Of a DNA stretch of 64,000 bases, positions 47,357 to 58,875 are shown piece after piece. Position numbers and translations under genes: made by a program. Source of the stretch: Photorhabdus akhurstii (GTDB taxonomy: Bacteria; Pseudomonadota; Gammaproteobacteria; Enterobacterales; Enterobacteriaceae). The stretch lies in assembly GCF_018448925.1 (NCBI RefSeq), contig NZ_RCWE01000011.1, positions 62,001 to 126,000 of the forward strand, in the 5' to 3' direction. Every line of letters begins with the position of its first letter. Positions within the stretch are counted from its first letter, which is position 1. The notes under the pieces were generated by a model. The model did not search any database. It was not told where the DNA came from and saw only the letters and a program-made list of their open reading frames with translations.

Positions 47357-47555
47357 GTTACAATTAGTAAGCGTGAAAATTATTCTTTACCAGGGTGGAT
47401 TCGACTAATAAATACATTTTTCAGCAGGGATTTTTTATTATCAATGGTATTATCACAGGAAGTCTATAAATATCTTTTACTAGTTTGCTGATGAATTGTT
47501 TAGGCAATTTTACCAGCAAACAGGGTATATAATAATTAGAATATATTTATCTTTA

Positions 47556-47786
47556 TTAAGGATAATTAATTTCTTGAAAATGCTCATTAATAGATTCAAT
47601 ATACTGATCACTTAAACCAGTTTCATATTGGATTCTTTCAAGTAAATTTATTCTATTGACACTATAAAATGGTTTAATAGAAACCCCATTTTTAGGATGA
47701 GTTATTTTTATAATTGGAATTCTTGTTCTACGTGCATGGCCAAAAGAGATTTCGTAACCATTCAAATCAAAAGGAATTTTTTTCAT
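47556..47786 (-). CDS. hypothetical small protein
   Basis: The frame encodes 76 residues from ATG 47786 (MKKIPFDLNGYEISFGHARRTRIPII...). TTAGG lies four to eight bases upstream as a plausible ribosome site. It contains no membrane segment or recognised motif. Neighbours give no functional clue, and the composition is AT-rich like the surrounding patch. Confidence 0.4.
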   Translation of the reverse strand: MKKIPFDLNGYEISFGHARRTRIPIIKITHPKNGVSIKPFYSVNRINLLERIQYETGLSDQYIESINEHFQEINYP

Positions 47787-47789
47787 CAC

Positions 47790-48679
47790 CTAACCTAATT
47801 ATCGTTATATTTTTCGTCAATTTTAATTATGTTTCAGCAATAAGGAAATTTTTATTTTATTATTAAGATGGGTATCACAAATATAGTCAGTTTGAGCATG
47901 TATTTAAATAATAAACTAATAAACTAATAAACTAATAAACTAATAAACTAATAAACTAATAAACTAATAAACTAATAAACTAATAAACTAATAAACTAAT
48001 AAACTAATAAACTAATAAACTAATAAACTAATAAACTAATAAACTAAATGCTTTTCCATTGGATATAAATTTTATTAAAAATAATTACCTGAAAATCTTA
48101 TCTTACAAAGAGTTGTAAAATAAAAGAATGAATACAGTTTAAGATGTATATAATATTAGATAATGTTAACGTTTTATTCAATATTTTATCGTGCTCTATA
48201 TAATTAATTGTCTTTATTTGGTTTGTTTATTAATATCTTGTTTAATTTCTGAATGGAATTAAATTTATAGTTTTTTATTCATTTTTCATGAGAAAATAAT
48301 TGAATTTTTATCATATGAAAATATATAAATTTTGTCTCTGACAAATATGTAATTACGTTTGTTAGATAATCATGGAGATAATAGTGATTAATGATCATAC
48401 ACTTGGAATCTGAAAAAATTGTAGAGTAAGAAATGGAAGATGAGCGATAGGGAAGGGAAAAACAGTGCTTCTGTCAGTGGAGGGTTGGCGATTTATTATT
48501 CATTCGCAATGGACGATTGTTTTCGATTGAGTCAATATGTTGAACCTTTAGCAAGAAGTTAACAGGTTTATGTAATTAATGAGAATCAATAAATAACGGA
48601 AACTGACTTGTCTATTAATGGTTTTGGTCTTATTGTGTAGTTAAATTGGATAATCTGTACGTTTGAGTAAAAGAAAGGT
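47790..48679. other. non-coding AT-rich spacer before tmaR
   Basis: About 900 bases hold the octanucleotide repeat (listed separately) and otherwise no supportable gene. The last 100 bases should carry the tmaR promoter. Confidence 0.45.
47909..48047. repeat. tandem octanucleotide repeat (TAATAAAC), about 17 copies
   Basis: The 8-bp unit TAATAAAC repeats head to tail without visible mismatch over about 138 bases. It is intergenic, about 120 bases upstream of the small gene on the minus strand and about 640 bases before tmaR. Copy number is likely to vary between isolates by replication slippage. Confidence 0.95.
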
Positions 48680-48685
48680 ATGAAA

Positions 48686-49003
48686 ATGGACAACGCAAAT
48701 AAACCATCATTCCACAATGTGCTGGAGTTTGTACGTATGTTTCGTCGTAAGAATAAGTTGCAGCGTGAAATCGCAGACAATGAGAAGAAAATACGTGATA
48801 ACCAGAAACGAGTTTTATTGCTTGATAACTTGAGTGAATACATCAAGCCCGGTATGTCAATTGAGGATATTCAGAGCATCATTATGAATATGAGAAGTGA
48901 TTATGAAGACCGCATAGATGATCACATAATTAAAAATGCGGATCTTTCTAAAGAGCGTCGTGAGTTGTCTAAAAAGCTTAAAACAATAGGTGAACTCAAA
49001 TAG
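48686..49003 (+). CDS. tmaR: PTS system regulator TmaR (YeeX)
   Basis: The 105-residue coiled-coil protein ([20 protein letters not shown]... [21 protein letters not shown]) is an ortholog of E. coli TmaR, which forms polar clusters and sequesters Enzyme I of the sugar phosphotransferase system. ATG 48680 is only one base after the ribosome site, so ATG 48686 is chosen. It lies near sbcB as in E. coli, but with about 2.8 kb of accessory DNA between them. Confidence 0.92.
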   Translation: MDNANKPSFHNVLEFVRMFRRKNKLQREIADNEKKIRDNQKRVLLLDNLSEYIKPGMSIEDIQSIIMNMRSDYEDRIDDHIIKNADLSKERRELSKKLKTIGELK

Positions 49004-49014
49004 CATCATTAGAT

Positions 49015-49044
49015 AACCACGCGTGAATGCGTGGTTATTTTTAC
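49015..49044. terminator. terminator after tmaR
   Basis: AACCACGC (49015-49022) pairs with GCGTGGTT (49029-49036), followed by ATTTTT. It separates tmaR from the convergent SDR gene. Confidence 0.85.
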
Positions 49045-49047
49045 CGA

Positions 49048-49680
49048 CTACGCAGTAACCCAATCAGGTTTAAGCTCTGGATCAACTAAGGTATAAATCT
49101 GCTGATATGAAGATTCTTCTTCTGCCATAGTTGCCAGTTGATGTGCGACATCTTGGCGACTAATTGCACCATGAATTTCATGTTGATATCTTTGGCAATG
49201 GCCTGTTCCCGGTTTATCTGTTAATCCACCTGGGCGAATAATTGTGTAATTTAAAGAACTTGTCTGAAGGTAGCTTTCTGCCATTGATTTACGCCTGACG
49301 GATTGGCCAAACAGTGATTTAGCTCTGGGTGATAAGGTTTTCCAGCCTTCGCCGCAACCTATTGAGGTAACGAGTAGCATACGTGTTATTCCAGTTCTCT
49401 CAATAGTATCAATGATGTTCATATTGCCAGGGAGATCTGAATCAATTCCACCAATAGTAGAGAAGACGATTGCTTCTGAACTTACATGTTGTACCGCTTT
49501 TTCAACATCTTCGGGATTACAGGCATCGCCTTGTATCACTTTGACGCCTAAAGCACTTAGCTCAGTAGCCTGCTGAGCATTGCGGATAAGAGCAATTACG
49601 GGACGTTTTTGTTGCAGTGCGACAGTCACGAGATGGCGTCCAACGCCACTACCTGCACCAAAAATAAGCCACGGTTTCAT
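49048..49680 (-). CDS. atypical SDR/NmrA-like NAD(P)-binding protein
   Basis: The 210-residue protein has the Rossmann motif IFGAGSGVGRHLV near the N-terminus and a second conserved segment (GDACNPEDVEKAV, TSIGCGEGW, YTIIRPGGLTD). The catalytic YxxxK of classical SDRs is not obvious. The family includes epimerase-like and regulatory proteins, so a specific reaction cannot be assigned. It lies downstream of rne (same strand) by about 180 bases. Confidence 0.82.
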   Translation of the reverse strand: MKPWLIFGAGSGVGRHLVTVALQQKRPVIALIRNAQQATELSALGVKVIQGDACNPEDVEKAVQHVSSEAIVFSTIGGIDSDLPGNMNIIDTIERTGITRMLLVTSIGCGEGWKTLSPRAKSLFGQSVRRKSMAESYLQTSSLNYTIIRPGGLTDKPGTGHCQRYQHEIHGAISRQDVAHQLATMAEEESSYQQIYTLVDPELKPDWVTA

Positions 49681-49817
49681 AGACTATTCTCCTGGTTAAA
49701 TAATAAATCGAATGATAATTAATTGAACAGAGTAACAGTGATAGCCGTTTAAACTACCCCTTATATAGATAGAATAAAATTAACGATAACTATTTTTGTG
49801 GGGTTAGTAGCAAAAAA

Positions 49818-49841
49818 AATGGCTCCCCAAAAAGAGCCATT
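49818..49841 (-). terminator. terminator after rne
   Basis: AATGGCTC (49818-49825) pairs with GAGCCATT (49834-49841). On the minus strand the stem is followed by eight T residues. Confidence 0.88.
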
Positions 49842-49864
49842 CTGCTAATATTAAACGATGTTAT

Positions 49865-52800
49865 CTATTCAAAAGACTGTGGTTTAGCCATTGGTGAAGT
49901 AGCCGCATTAGTGGCTGAATGGCCCCCAGCTCCCCCTTTCCCGTCAAAATGAGAAAAAGGCCGTTGCCATTCACTAATAACAATGGATTTTTCAATCATC
50001 TCAGGGGCTGGCGCTTTGGTCATTGGCGCATAAGCATGATGAACTTTTGCTATAACGGCAACAGGCTGTTTAACCATTTCATCCTCACTCTCTTCGACAG
50101 TCATCACTGCTGCAATTTCTTTAGAAACAACAATGTCTTCTTCTGTTTCAGGGTGCTGCTCAAATTCAAGGGCAATCGGCGTTATTGCAGAAAGTTCAAT
50201 AACTGACGGCACTTCCCGCACTGATTCAGTTTGCTGTAGAACAATGTCATTTTGTTCTGTAATGTCTGTTTCAGGTTTGCACCCGCCCTGGCGAGCTTCC
50301 AGCGTCTCCGCTACCTTAGGCGATTCAGTGATGGTTTGCTCAGATTCTGCAACAAGGGTGATTGCAGGTACTGTTTCTGCTGCTATTGCTGGCAATACCT
50401 CATTTTGCTGTTCTTGCTGTTCGATCATGGCAATTTCCTCAGGAATCTCTATGGAAATCGGAACTACCGGATAGCGAACCCAAACTTTACCGGAAGCCAT
50501 TTCTGGTGATGCAACAGCCATAGATAATGGCGCCGGTGATTGAAGTAGATTTCTTTCATCACGGTAACGGCGGCGGCGCTGACCACTAACGCGCAAATGG
50601 CGAGGTGAGCGACGAGAGCGGCGTGGCATAACATTATCTTGTTGCTCTTTATTTTCAGCCAGTTGTTGTGGTTGAACTGTTTCTACAGGTATTTCAACCG
50701 GTGCTGGTAATTGCTCTTCTGTAACAACAGGAACCGGCAGTGAAGCGACAGTTGTAACTTCTTTCACTTCATCTATGATGCGAACTTTTTGTTCAAGCTG
50801 ACGACGTTGGCGACGCGGTGCAACTGGAAGACGCTCTTCAACCTCATTTTCAACGACTTCTGGCTTCTGGGTTTCAAGTTGCTGCTGGCGTTTTTCTTCC
50901 TGACGACGGCGTTGACGTTCGGCACGTTGCTCGCGACGTTGCTGCTGTTGAGCTTCACGAGCAACCGTATCTATCGTCACGTTGTTATCTTGAGTGCCAT
51001 TTTTTTGTTGAGTGTTGCGATTTTTTCGTTGCTCGTCACGATCACGGTTATTACGTTGCTCATCACGCAGATTATTATCATCACGATCTTTACGTGAATT
51101 TTGACGACGTTGGTTACGTCGCTCGGAAGAGCGACGGCTATCATGACCGGATAATTTATTCTCTTTTTTCTGGGCCGGTTTTTCTTCTTCTGTGCTGAAT
51201 ATTTTTTTCAAAGCAGTCAAGAAGCGGCTAAAGAGACCAGGTTGTTCCGTGATAGTCTGAGCAGGGCGATTAGGCTTTTTCTCTTTTGCTTTATGTGATG
51301 GTTGCTGTGCTGGCGTATCGGCTGGTAAAGCAAAGGCAGAAATAGCGGGCTGTTCAGGACGCTTACGTTCAGGTTGGACATCTTCTTGGAGATTTGTCGT
51401 TCCAGTTTCATGAAATTGAGGAAGCAGATAACTCAGTGTAGAAATTTCCTCACCTTTACGCACGCGTAAGACAGAGAAGTGGGGAGTCTGCATTTGATCG
51501 TTAGGCACGATCACCACGCCAACGTCTCCTTGACGGCGCTCAATTGCACTGACTGCCTGGCGTTTTTCATTTAGTAGATATGAGGCGATTTGTACTGGAA
51601 CAATAGCATGTACTTGATGCGTGTTCTCTTTCAGTGCCTCTTCTTCAATCAGACGTAAAATGGATAGCGACAGGGATTCGTTATCACGAATAGTCCCTGT
51701 GCCGCTACAGCGCGGGCAAACGTGGTGGCTGGATTCACCTAGCGATGGACTTAGGCGCTGACGGGACATTTCCAGTAGGCCAAAGCGGGAAATACGACCA
51801 ATTTGAATACGAGCACGATCCTGACGAACGGCGTCACGTAGGCGGTTTTCCACTTCACGCTGATGGCGTACAGGTGTCATATCGATAAAATCGATAACAA
51901 TCAAACCACCAAGGTCACGCAGGCGTAACTGACGGGCAATTTCATCCGCTGCTTCAAGGTTGGTATTAAAAGCTGTCTCTTCGATATCCCCTCCGCGTGT
52001 TGCGCGAGAAGAGTTAATATCGATCGCGGTTAACGCTTCTGTGGTATCGATAACCACAGCACCGCCTGATGGCAGGCGAACTTCACGCTGAAATGCAGAT
52101 TCAATCTGCGATTCAATCTGATAATGACTGAACAGGGGAACTTCACCACTATATAGCTTGATTTTACTGGTGAAATCTGGGCGGCCAAGTGCAGTGATAT
52201 GTTGCCGTGCCAGATCGAGAACCTTGGGATTGTCGATTAAAATCTCACCGATATCTGGGCGTAAATAGTCGCGGAAAGCACGGACGATAACATTGCTTTC
52301 TTGGTGGATTAAGAATGGCGCAGAGCGGTTCTCCGCGGCTTTTTTGATCGCCTCCCAGTGTTTAAGGCGGAATGACAAATCCCATTGTAGTGCTTCTGCG
52401 GATTTACCGACGCCCGCAGTGCGGACGATCAGCCCCATTCCTTCCGGCACTTCTAGCGATGCCAAAGCTTCTTTCAGTTCTGTGCGGTCATCTCCTTCGA
52501 TACGGCGGGAAATACCGCCGGCACGAGGATTATTAGGCATTAATACCAGATAACTGCCCGCCAGGCTGATAAAAGTGGTTAAGGCAGCCCCTTTATTACC
52601 ACGTTCTTCTTTATCGACTTGAACGATAACTTCCTGGCCTTCCCTGAGAACATCTTTGATATTAGGGCGACCATGAGGATGGTAGTTATTGGGGAAGTAT
52701 TCGCGGGCTATTTCTTTAATAGGAAGGAAACCATGCCGTTCAGCACCATAGTCAACAAAAGCGGCTTCCAAACTAGGTTCAATTCGGGTGATTTTACCTT

Positions 52801-52927
52801 TGTAGATATTTGCTTTTTTTTGCTCGTGTCCTGGGCTTTCGATATCCAAATCATAAAGACGTTGCCCGTCAACCAGAGCAACACGCAACTCTTCTTGCTG
52901 AGTTGCGTTGATTAGCATTCTTTTCAT
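49865..52927 (-). CDS. rne: ribonuclease E
   Basis: The 1020-residue endoribonuclease starts [30 protein letters not shown]. It has an S1 domain, the 5'-sensor and DNase-I-like catalytic part, and the zinc-link CPRCSGTG (about 405-412). The amphipathic membrane-anchoring segment ([19 protein letters not shown], about 570-588) is recognisable, followed by arginine-rich RNA-binding segments and a disordered acidic tail that scaffolds the degradosome. It is somewhat shorter than E. coli RNase E (1061). It initiates decay of most mRNAs and matures rRNA and tRNA. Confidence 0.96.
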   Translation of the reverse strand: MKRMLINATQQEELRVALVDGQRLYDLDIESPGHEQKKANIYKGKITRIEPSLEAAFVDYGAERHGFLPIKEIAREYFPNNYHPHGRPNIKDVLREGQEVIVQVDKEERGNKGAALTTFISLAGSYLVLMPNNPRAGGISRRIEGDDRTELKEALASLEVPEGMGLIVRTAGVGKSAEALQWDLSFRLKHWEAIKKAAENRSAPFLIHQESNVIVRAFRDYLRPDIGEILIDNPKVLDLARQHITALGRPDFTSKIKLYSGEVPLFSHYQIESQIESAFQREVRLPSGGAVVIDTTEALTAIDINSSRATRGGDIEETAFNTNLEAADEIARQLRLRDLGGLIVIDFIDMTPVRHQREVENRLRDAVRQDRARIQIGRISRFGLLEMSRQRLSPSLGESSHHVCPRCSGTGTIRDNESLSLSILRLIEEEALKENTHQVHAIVPVQIASYLLNEKRQAVSAIERRQGDVGVVIVPNDQMQTPHFSVLRVRKGEEISTLSYLLPQFHETGTTNLQEDVQPERKRPEQPAISAFALPADTPAQQPSHKAKEKKPNRPAQTITEQPGLFSRFLTALKKIFSTEEEKPAQKKENKLSGHDSRRSSERRNQRRQNSRKDRDDNNLRDEQRNNRDRDEQRKNRNTQQKNGTQDNNVTIDTVAREAQQQQRREQRAERQRRRQEEKRQQQLETQKPEVVENEVEERLPVAPRRQRRQLEQKVRIIDEVKEVTTVASLPVPVVTEEQLPAPVEIPVETVQPQQLAENKEQQDNVMPRRSRRSPRHLRVSGQRRRRYRDERNLLQSPAPLSMAVASPEMASGKVWVRYPVVPISIEIPEEIAMIEQQEQQNEVLPAIAAETVPAITLVAESEQTITESPKVAETLEARQGGCKPETDITEQNDIVLQQTESVREVPSVIELSAITPIALEFEQHPETEEDIVVSKEIAAVMTVEESEDEMVKQPVAVIAKVHHAYAPMTKAPAPEMIEKSIVISEWQRPFSHFDGKGGAGGHSATNAATSPMAKPQSFE

Positions 52928-53486
52928 TGTAACTTACTCATTATTTTTTACATTAGTTATAGAGCCACGGGCAAATATAGATGAGCGACTGGTAACCGAT
53001 GGTCTCGTGTCTTTTACAAATCCGCCAACCTCCCGGTTGTCGTTTGTATAGAGACGCATATTTTCGGTAGGTCTGAATTTTCACTTAGAAAACAGTACCC
53101 TTTTCTAGGAATAATCTGCAAATATAAATGAAGCGGATTTGATCCAATTCCAGTAATCTGCTACCCGTAGCCCGCTAATTATTTGATTTCCCAGTACGTC
53201 TTACGCCATTGCTGCGTTTTTGTGCAATCAAATAAAGAACAAACGTTTAACTTCGCCATTCAGGATTAAAAAACTGATGGTGGCTACGTATTATTCCATT
53301 GCTGTTGGGGTGATAGCAAGGTGACTTTATGTCTTTAAGCGGTTTTTCTGATGAAATAGGAAGAAATAGTTAATATTTAATCTTTATCTTAAAGTAGGGA
53401 AGGTAACAGCTAGAAAGTATGCGTAATTTTTACACATATTTAAAAATGAGTAGCACTCTGCTTGAGTGATAATTAAAATTGCTATC
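52928..53486. promoter_or_regulatory. rne leader and divergent rne-rluC promoter region
   Basis: The 559-base region separates divergent genes. rne messages of enterobacteria carry a long 5' untranslated region with hairpins (rne5) that let RNase E limit its own synthesis. Here CAACC-TCC-GGTTG (53025-53040) and other pairings on the minus strand are candidates, but the rne5 fold cannot be verified by eye. Confidence 0.5.
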
Positions 53487-54446
53487 ATGAAAACGAATAA
53501 TCAAATTGTACAATTTGTCACTATTGATGACGATGAGGCCGGACAGCGGGTTGATAATTTTTTATTAGCGCGTTTGAAAGGGGTTCCTAAGAGCATGATT
53601 TACCGGATTGTGCGTAAAGGCGAAGTTCGGGTAAACAAAGGCAGGATAAAACCTGAGTATAAATTGTCTGCGGGGGATGTTGTTAGAATCCCGCCGGTCC
53701 GGGTTGCAGAACGGCAAGAGGCGCCAGTTTCAGCTAAATTGGATAAAGTCGCTGCATTAGGCGATTGTATCTTATACGAAGATGACTACATTTTGGTGCT
53801 CAATAAACCTTCCGGTACGGCTGTTCATGGCGGTAGTGGCTTAAGTTTTGGCGTTATTGAGGGGCTACGGGTTTTACGTCCGGAAGCCAAATTCCTCGAA
53901 TTGGTGCATCGTTTGGATCGTGATACCTCTGGAATTTTGTTAATTGCTAAAAAACGCTCAACTTTACGGGCCTTGCACGAGCAGTTACGACTTAAACAGA
54001 TGCAGAAAGATTATCTGGCTTTAGTTCGGGGACAATGGCAATCACATTGTAAAGTTGTTCAGGCTCCATTGCTGAAAAACATCCTGCAAAGTGGTGAGCG
54101 GATTGTTAAGGTAAACAATGAAGGTAAGCCTTCTGAAACACGTTTTAAAGTAGAAGAGCGTTTTACCAATGCAACGTTAGTGAAAGCCAGCCCTGTAACA
54201 GGTCGGACTCATCAAATCCGTGTTCATACACAATATGCTGGGCATCCGATCGCTTTTGATGATCGTTATGGCGATAAAGTCTTTGATTCGCAACTGTCAG
54301 ATACGGGTCTTAACCGCCTATTTTTGCATGCCAGCGCGCTAAAATTTACTCATCCTTCGACGGGAGAGACATTACGTCTTGAAGCGCCGATGGATGAGCA
54401 GTTGCGCTATTGTATAAAAATGCTACGTCAGCATCACAGTAATTAA
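53487..54446 (+). CDS. rluC: 23S rRNA pseudouridine(955/2504/2580) synthase RluC
   Basis: The 319-residue protein has an N-terminal S4 domain and a RluA-family catalytic domain with Asp144 in HRLDRDTSG and the [13 protein letters not shown] motif. ATG 53487 aligns with E. coli RluC (MKTETPS...). The extension to 53466 begins with an ATA-like codon context and is rejected. It is divergent from rne, as in E. coli. Confidence 0.95.
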   Translation: MKTNNQIVQFVTIDDDEAGQRVDNFLLARLKGVPKSMIYRIVRKGEVRVNKGRIKPEYKLSAGDVVRIPPVRVAERQEAPVSAKLDKVAALGDCILYEDDYILVLNKPSGTAVHGGSGLSFGVIEGLRVLRPEAKFLELVHRLDRDTSGILLIAKKRSTLRALHEQLRLKQMQKDYLALVRGQWQSHCKVVQAPLLKNILQSGERIVKVNNEGKPSETRFKVEERFTNATLVKASPVTGRTHQIRVHTQYAGHPIAFDDRYGDKVFDSQLSDTGLNRLFLHASALKFTHPSTGETLRLEAPMDEQLRYCIKMLRQHHSN

Positions 54447-55033
54447 CCTATCTCCGTCAGAGGGTTTACCCCCTGACGGATTAATAATTCAGTCAATGTA
54501 ATTAATGGTAAACCGATTAGCGTATTCGGATCTTTCCCTTCAAGTCGTTCAAATAAAGTAATTCCTAACCCTTCGCTTTTAAAGCTTCCGGCACAATTAA
54601 GGGGATTTTCCGCGGTTAAATAAGCCCAGATTTCATCATCAGTGAGTTCTCTAAAATAGACATTGAATAATTCGCAACGGGTATCAGCTATTCCTGTTTT
54701 GCTGTTAAAGAGGCAAATGCCGGTATAAAAGGTGACGCAATGACCACTGGCTTGCCGTAATTGTTTAAATGCATTTTCAAAATTGTGAGGTTTGCCGGTA
54801 ATTTCGCCATTAATAACACAAACCTGATCAGAACCAATAATCAAATGCTGAGAATATTTAGCTTGTAATGCCTGTGCCTTGGCTTGTGCCAAACGCATAA
54901 CGAGTTGTTCTGCATTTTCATTCATTCGAGGTGTTTCATCAGTATCAGGAGCCGCGCATATAAAGGGTAAACGAAGTTTTTCCAGTAACATGCGGCGGTA
55001 AGCTGAGGTGGAAGCTAAAATGATTTGTGTCAT
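54443..55033 (-). CDS. yceF: Maf-type nucleotide pyrophosphatase YceF (7-methyl-GTP)
   Basis: The 196-residue Maf protein has [26 protein letters not shown] and [32 protein letters not shown], features of the YceF subgroup that hydrolyses m7GTP in E. coli. ATG 55033 with GGAA seven bases upstream is chosen over an upstream in-frame start at 55051. It converges on rluC, overlapping by four bases. Confidence 0.93.
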   Translation of the reverse strand: MTQIILASTSAYRRMLLEKLRLPFICAAPDTDETPRMNENAEQLVMRLAQAKAQALQAKYSQHLIIGSDQVCVINGEITGKPHNFENAFKQLRQASGHCVTFYTGICLFNSKTGIADTRCELFNVYFRELTDDEIWAYLTAENPLNCAGSFKSEGLGITLFERLEGKDPNTLIGLPLITLTELLIRQGVNPLTEIG

Positions 55034-55175
55034 AATTTTTCCAAAAGACATGGCGAAATAATTGCAGGCATTTTAAACTAGGCACAGCTTAATAAGCGAA
55101 TATTTGGCGGAAAGGTGCAGATGTGTGGCCTTTTTCTTTGACTATATCTCATTACAAAGATAATATGCGCGCCTT

Positions 55176-55700
55176 ATGCAAAAGGTAAAATTACCCCTAA
55201 CCATTGATGCGCTTCGCGCAGCTCAGAAACGATTAGACTACGCAGGTAGTTATTCACCTGAGCAAGTTTTGCGTATCGCGGAATCTGTGGTTAGCGTGGA
55301 CAATGATGTAGACAGCGTTTTATCGTTTCAGATAGATAACCAACGTCTGGCGGTTGTGCGTGGGCATTCCGATGTGGATGTTACGCTTGAATGTCAGCGT
55401 TGTGGCGGTAATTTCAGCCATCACGTTCACATAACATATTGTTTTAGCCCGGTCGTCAATGATGAACAGGCTGAAGCATTACCGGAAGAGTATGAGCCAA
55501 TTGACGTTAACGAATTTGGCGAAATAGATTTGCTGGCAATGATTGAAGATGAAATAATTCTTTCTCTGCCGGTGGTTCCGGTACATGATTCTGAACACTG
55601 TGAAGTGTCCGAGGCGGACATGGTGTTTGGTGAATTACCTCTAGAGGCTGAAAAACCAAACCCATTTGCCGTATTAGCCAGCTTAAAGAAAAGTACTTAA
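55176..55700 (+). CDS. yceD: YceD family (DUF177) 23S rRNA accumulation protein
   Basis: The 174-residue protein has the DUF177 features: LECQRCGG with paired cysteines, and [30 protein letters not shown] followed by H-S-E-HC. YceD affects 23S rRNA accumulation in E. coli and is cotranscribed with rpmF, 12 bases downstream here. The frame runs from ATG 55176. Confidence 0.93.
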   Translation: MQKVKLPLTIDALRAAQKRLDYAGSYSPEQVLRIAESVVSVDNDVDSVLSFQIDNQRLAVVRGHSDVDVTLECQRCGGNFSHHVHITYCFSPVVNDEQAEALPEEYEPIDVNEFGEIDLLAMIEDEIILSLPVVPVHDSEHCEVSEADMVFGELPLEAEKPNPFAVLASLKKST

Positions 55701-55712
55701 GGAGTAAGGTCA

Positions 55713-55883
55713 ATGGCCGTACAACAGAATAAACCAACTCGTTCTAAACGTGGTATGCGTCGTTCTCATGATGCACTGACTGCACCATTACTGTCTGTGG
55801 ATAAAACTTCTGGTGAAACTCACCTGCGTCACCATGTGACTGCTGATGGCTACTACCGTGGCCGCAAAGTCATCAACAAATAA
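55713..55883 (+). CDS. rpmF: 50S ribosomal protein L32
   Basis: This 56-residue protein is too short for many gene finders. It reads [20 protein letters not shown], then [17 protein letters not shown] and a C-terminus [11 protein letters not shown], closely matching E. coli L32 (57 residues). The AAGGAG ribosome site is well placed. It forms the conserved yceD-rpmF-plsX-fab gene string. Confidence 0.97.
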   Translation: MAVQQNKPTRSKRGMRRSHDALTAPLLSVDKTSGETHLRHHVTADGYYRGRKVINK

Positions 55884-55912
55884 TCTCCGCCAGTCATTAG
55901 CAAGTTAATACC

Positions 55913-56950
55913 TTGACTAATCTGACTTTAGCGTTAGATGCCATGAGCGGGGACTTTGGTCCTCGCGTTACGGTGCCTGCTGCATTGCAGGCACTGGCGT
56001 CTAACCCTAGACTTAAATTATTGCTGGTCGGGATCCCCGATATCATTTCTCCGATGCTTGTAAATAGCGATGCTGAGTTGCTCAGTCGTTTACAAGTGGT
56101 TCCTGCTGAACGGGTTGTGGCTAATGATGCGAAACCATCGCAAGCGATTCGTAACAGCCGAGGAACGTCAATGCGTATTGCCCTGGATTTAGTGAAATCA
56201 GGTGAAGCGCAGGCGTGTATCAGCGCAGGAAATACCGGAGTATTGATGGGGTTATCTAAATTGATGCTAAAATCTATAGAAGGCATTGAAAGACCTGCTT
56301 TGATGACCGTGTTACCAAACCTGAAACAGCGGGAAACGGTCGTATTGGATTTAGGCGCCAATGTTAATTGCGATAGCCGCATGTTGGTACAATTCGCCAT
56401 TATGGGTTCAGTGATGGCCGAGGAAGTCGTAGGGGTGGTTAATCCCGCGGTAGCATTGCTTAACATTGGTACAGAAGAGAGTAAAGGGCTGGATAATATC
56501 CGCGAAGCCGCCACTATTTTAAAGAGCATTCCGACAATAAATTACATTGGTTATCTGGAAGGTGATGAATTACTGACAGGTAAGAGTGATGTATTGGTAT
56601 GTGACGGCTTCGCAGGTAACGTGACGTTAAAAACGATGGAAGGGGCGATCAGAGTTATCTTATCCCTGCTTAAATCATCGGATGGACAAAAGAAAAAGTT
56701 TTCCTGGTTGTTGAAAATAGTCAAGAAGTGGCTGCAAAAACGGATGACAAAACGCTTCGGTCACCTGAACCCTGACCAGTATAATGGCGCATGTCTGTTA
56801 GGATTATATGGAATTGTAATCAAAAGCCATGGGGCGGCTAATGAGCATGCGTTTAAAGCCGCAATCGAACAGGCTGTTCAGGCCGTTGAAAGGCAGGTTC
56901 CTGATAGAATTGCTGCACGCCTGGAAACAGCATTACCCAAGAGTGACTGA
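55913..56950 (+). CDS. plsX: phosphate acyltransferase PlsX
   Basis: The 345-residue enzyme makes acyl-phosphate from acyl-ACP at the start of phospholipid synthesis. It aligns with E. coli PlsX from [19 protein letters not shown] to [11 protein letters not shown] and has the [14 protein letters not shown] motif. The start is TTG at 55913 with a weak ribosome site. A later start would remove the conserved N-terminus, so TTG is accepted. Confidence 0.93.
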   Translation: MTNLTLALDAMSGDFGPRVTVPAALQALASNPRLKLLLVGIPDIISPMLVNSDAELLSRLQVVPAERVVANDAKPSQAIRNSRGTSMRIALDLVKSGEAQACISAGNTGVLMGLSKLMLKSIEGIERPALMTVLPNLKQRETVVLDLGANVNCDSRMLVQFAIMGSVMAEEVVGVVNPAVALLNIGTEESKGLDNIREAATILKSIPTINYIGYLEGDELLTGKSDVLVCDGFAGNVTLKTMEGAIRVILSLLKSSDGQKKKFSWLLKIVKKWLQKRMTKRFGHLNPDQYNGACLLGLYGIVIKSHGAANEHAFKAAIEQAVQAVERQVPDRIAARLETALPKSD

Positions 56951-56956
56951 ACATAC

Positions 56957-57910
56957 ATGTATACAAAAATTTTAGGTACAGGTAGTTATCTGCCTGCGCA
57001 AGTGCGTACTAATGCTGATTTAGAAAAAATGGTAGATACGTCTGATGAGTGGATTGTTACCCGTACAGGTGTCCGCGAACGTCGTATTGCCACTGATGAT
57101 GAAACCGTTGCGGTTATGGGGTTTCGGGCCGCTAAGAAAGCAATTGAAATGTCGGGCATTGATAAAGATCAGATTGATTTAATCATTGTTGCAACAGCTT
57201 CATCCACCCATGCTTTCCCCAGTTCTGCGTGCCAAATTCAGCACATGTTGGGTACCCAAAATTCAGCGGCTTTTGATATTTCCGCCGCTTGTTCTGGTTT
57301 TGTTTATGCACTGAGTATTGCTGATAAGTTTATTAGAACCGGTGTGGCGAAACATGCATTGGTTATTGGTTCTGATTCTATTACCAGAACGCTTGATCCA
57401 GAAGATCGCGGAACACTTGTCCTGTTTGGCGATGGTGCAGGCGCTATGGTGGTAGGGGCTTCTAATGAGCCAGGAATTCTTTCAACTCACCTTCATGCAA
57501 ACGGTAGCTATGGTGAATTGTTGGTATTGCCTTATCAGGAACGTCAGAATCTAAAAGAACCAGCGTATGCCAGTATGATTGGTAATGAAGTATTTAAGAT
57601 TGCAGTTCGTGAATTGGCTAATATAGTTGATGAGACTTTAGAAGCAAATAACTTACCGTATAGTGAGTTGGATTGGCTGGTGCCTCATCAGGCTAATTTG
57701 CGTATTATCGCAGCGACAGCTAAAAAATTAAACATGACAATGGATAAAGTAGTGGTAACGCTAGATCGTTACGGTAATACTTCTGCGGCATCGGTACCCA
57801 CAGCATTTGATGAAGCAGTGCGTGATGGCCGGATTAAGCGTGGTCAGTTAATCTTAATTGAGGCTTTTGGTGGTGGCCTTACTTGGGGTTCAGCACTGAT
57901 ACGTTTTTAA
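56957..57910 (+). CDS. fabH: beta-ketoacyl-ACP synthase III
   Basis: The 317-residue enzyme starts fatty-acid synthesis by condensing acetyl-CoA with malonyl-ACP. The catalytic triad is intact: Cys112 (ISAACSGF), His244 (VPHQANLRI) and Asn274 (YGNTSAAS). It begins six bases after plsX. Confidence 0.97.
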   Translation: MYTKILGTGSYLPAQVRTNADLEKMVDTSDEWIVTRTGVRERRIATDDETVAVMGFRAAKKAIEMSGIDKDQIDLIIVATASSTHAFPSSACQIQHMLGTQNSAAFDISAACSGFVYALSIADKFIRTGVAKHALVIGSDSITRTLDPEDRGTLVLFGDGAGAMVVGASNEPGILSTHLHANGSYGELLVLPYQERQNLKEPAYASMIGNEVFKIAVRELANIVDETLEANNLPYSELDWLVPHQANLRIIAATAKKLNMTMDKVVVTLDRYGNTSAASVPTAFDEAVRDGRIKRGQLILIEAFGGGLTWGSALIRF

Positions 57911-57928
57911 TTTGACAGGAAGATGAAC

Positions 57929-58867
57929 ATGTCTATGTCTGAATTTGCAATGGTATTTCCTGGTCAGGGTTCTCAAGACCTTGGCATGTTGGCCGATTTG
58001 GCTACAGCGTTCCCGGTTGTCGAGCAAACTTTTGCAGAAGCGTCTGATGTACTGGGATATGATCTCTGGGCACTGGTTCAACAGGGGCCAGAAGAAGAAC
58101 TGAACAAAACATGGCAAACTCAACCCGCGTTGTTGGCAGCATCGGTTGCTATTTGGCGGGTCTGGCAGGAAAAAGGTGGAAAAGCACCATCACTGATGGC
58201 TGGACATAGCCTTGGTGAATATTCTGCACTGGTTTGTGCGGGTGTCATTGATTTCAAACAAGCAATTAGACTTGTTGAACTGCGTGGCGAATTGATGCAA
58301 GAAGCTGTACCTGAAGGCGTTGGTGCAATGTATGTTATTATCGGTTTAGATAATGAATCCATTGATAGTGCCTGTAAAGAAGCAGCTCAGGGGCAAATTG
58401 TTTCTCCTGTTAACTTTAACTCACCTGGTCAGGTTGTTATTGCCGGTGAGAGAGAGGCGGTAGAGCGTGCTGGTGATGCATGTAAAGCCGCAGGTGCGAA
58501 ACGTGCGCTGCCTTTGGCAGTCAGTGTACCGTCGCATTGTGCACTGATGAAACCCGCCGCAGATAAGCTGGCAGTTGTTTTGGAAGGAATTGAATTTAGT
58601 CATCCTCAGTTCCCGGTGGTAAATAATGTTGATGTGAAAATAGAACAATCTGCTGAAGCTATCCGTGATGCACTGGTACGACAACTCTATAACCCTGTCC
58701 GTTGGACAGAAACAGTTGAATTTATTGCTGGACAGGGTGTCGGGCGGCTATTAGAAGTAGGGCCAGGTAGAGTTTTGACAGGTTTAACTAAACGAATTGT
58801 CAATACCTTAAGTGCAGCAGCAGTTAATGACACAGCTTCACTAGTAACTGCATTGGAAAATAATTGA
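57929..58867 (+). CDS. fabD: malonyl-CoA-ACP transacylase
   Basis: The 312-residue enzyme loads malonyl groups on ACP. It has VFPGQGSQ near the N-terminus and the active-site serine in GHSLGEYSAL, with His in PSHCALM. ATG 57929 has AGGA eight bases upstream, while ATG 57923 is too close to it. It lies between fabH and fabG. Confidence 0.96.
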   Translation: MSMSEFAMVFPGQGSQDLGMLADLATAFPVVEQTFAEASDVLGYDLWALVQQGPEEELNKTWQTQPALLAASVAIWRVWQEKGGKAPSLMAGHSLGEYSALVCAGVIDFKQAIRLVELRGELMQEAVPEGVGAMYVIIGLDNESIDSACKEAAQGQIVSPVNFNSPGQVVIAGEREAVERAGDACKAAGAKRALPLAVSVPSHCALMKPAADKLAVVLEGIEFSHPQFPVVNNVDVKIEQSAEAIRDALVRQLYNPVRWTETVEFIAGQGVGRLLEVGPGRVLTGLTKRIVNTLSAAAVNDTASLVTALENN

Positions 58868-58875
58868 GGAACAAT

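Noticed and set aside
47909-48047. CRISPR array
   Set aside because: The unit is a pure 8-bp tandem repeat with no spacers and no cas genes nearby.
50133-51198. Plus-strand frames across the rne 3' part
   Set aside because: They are antisense shadows of the low-complexity arginine- and glutamate-rich tail of RNase E.
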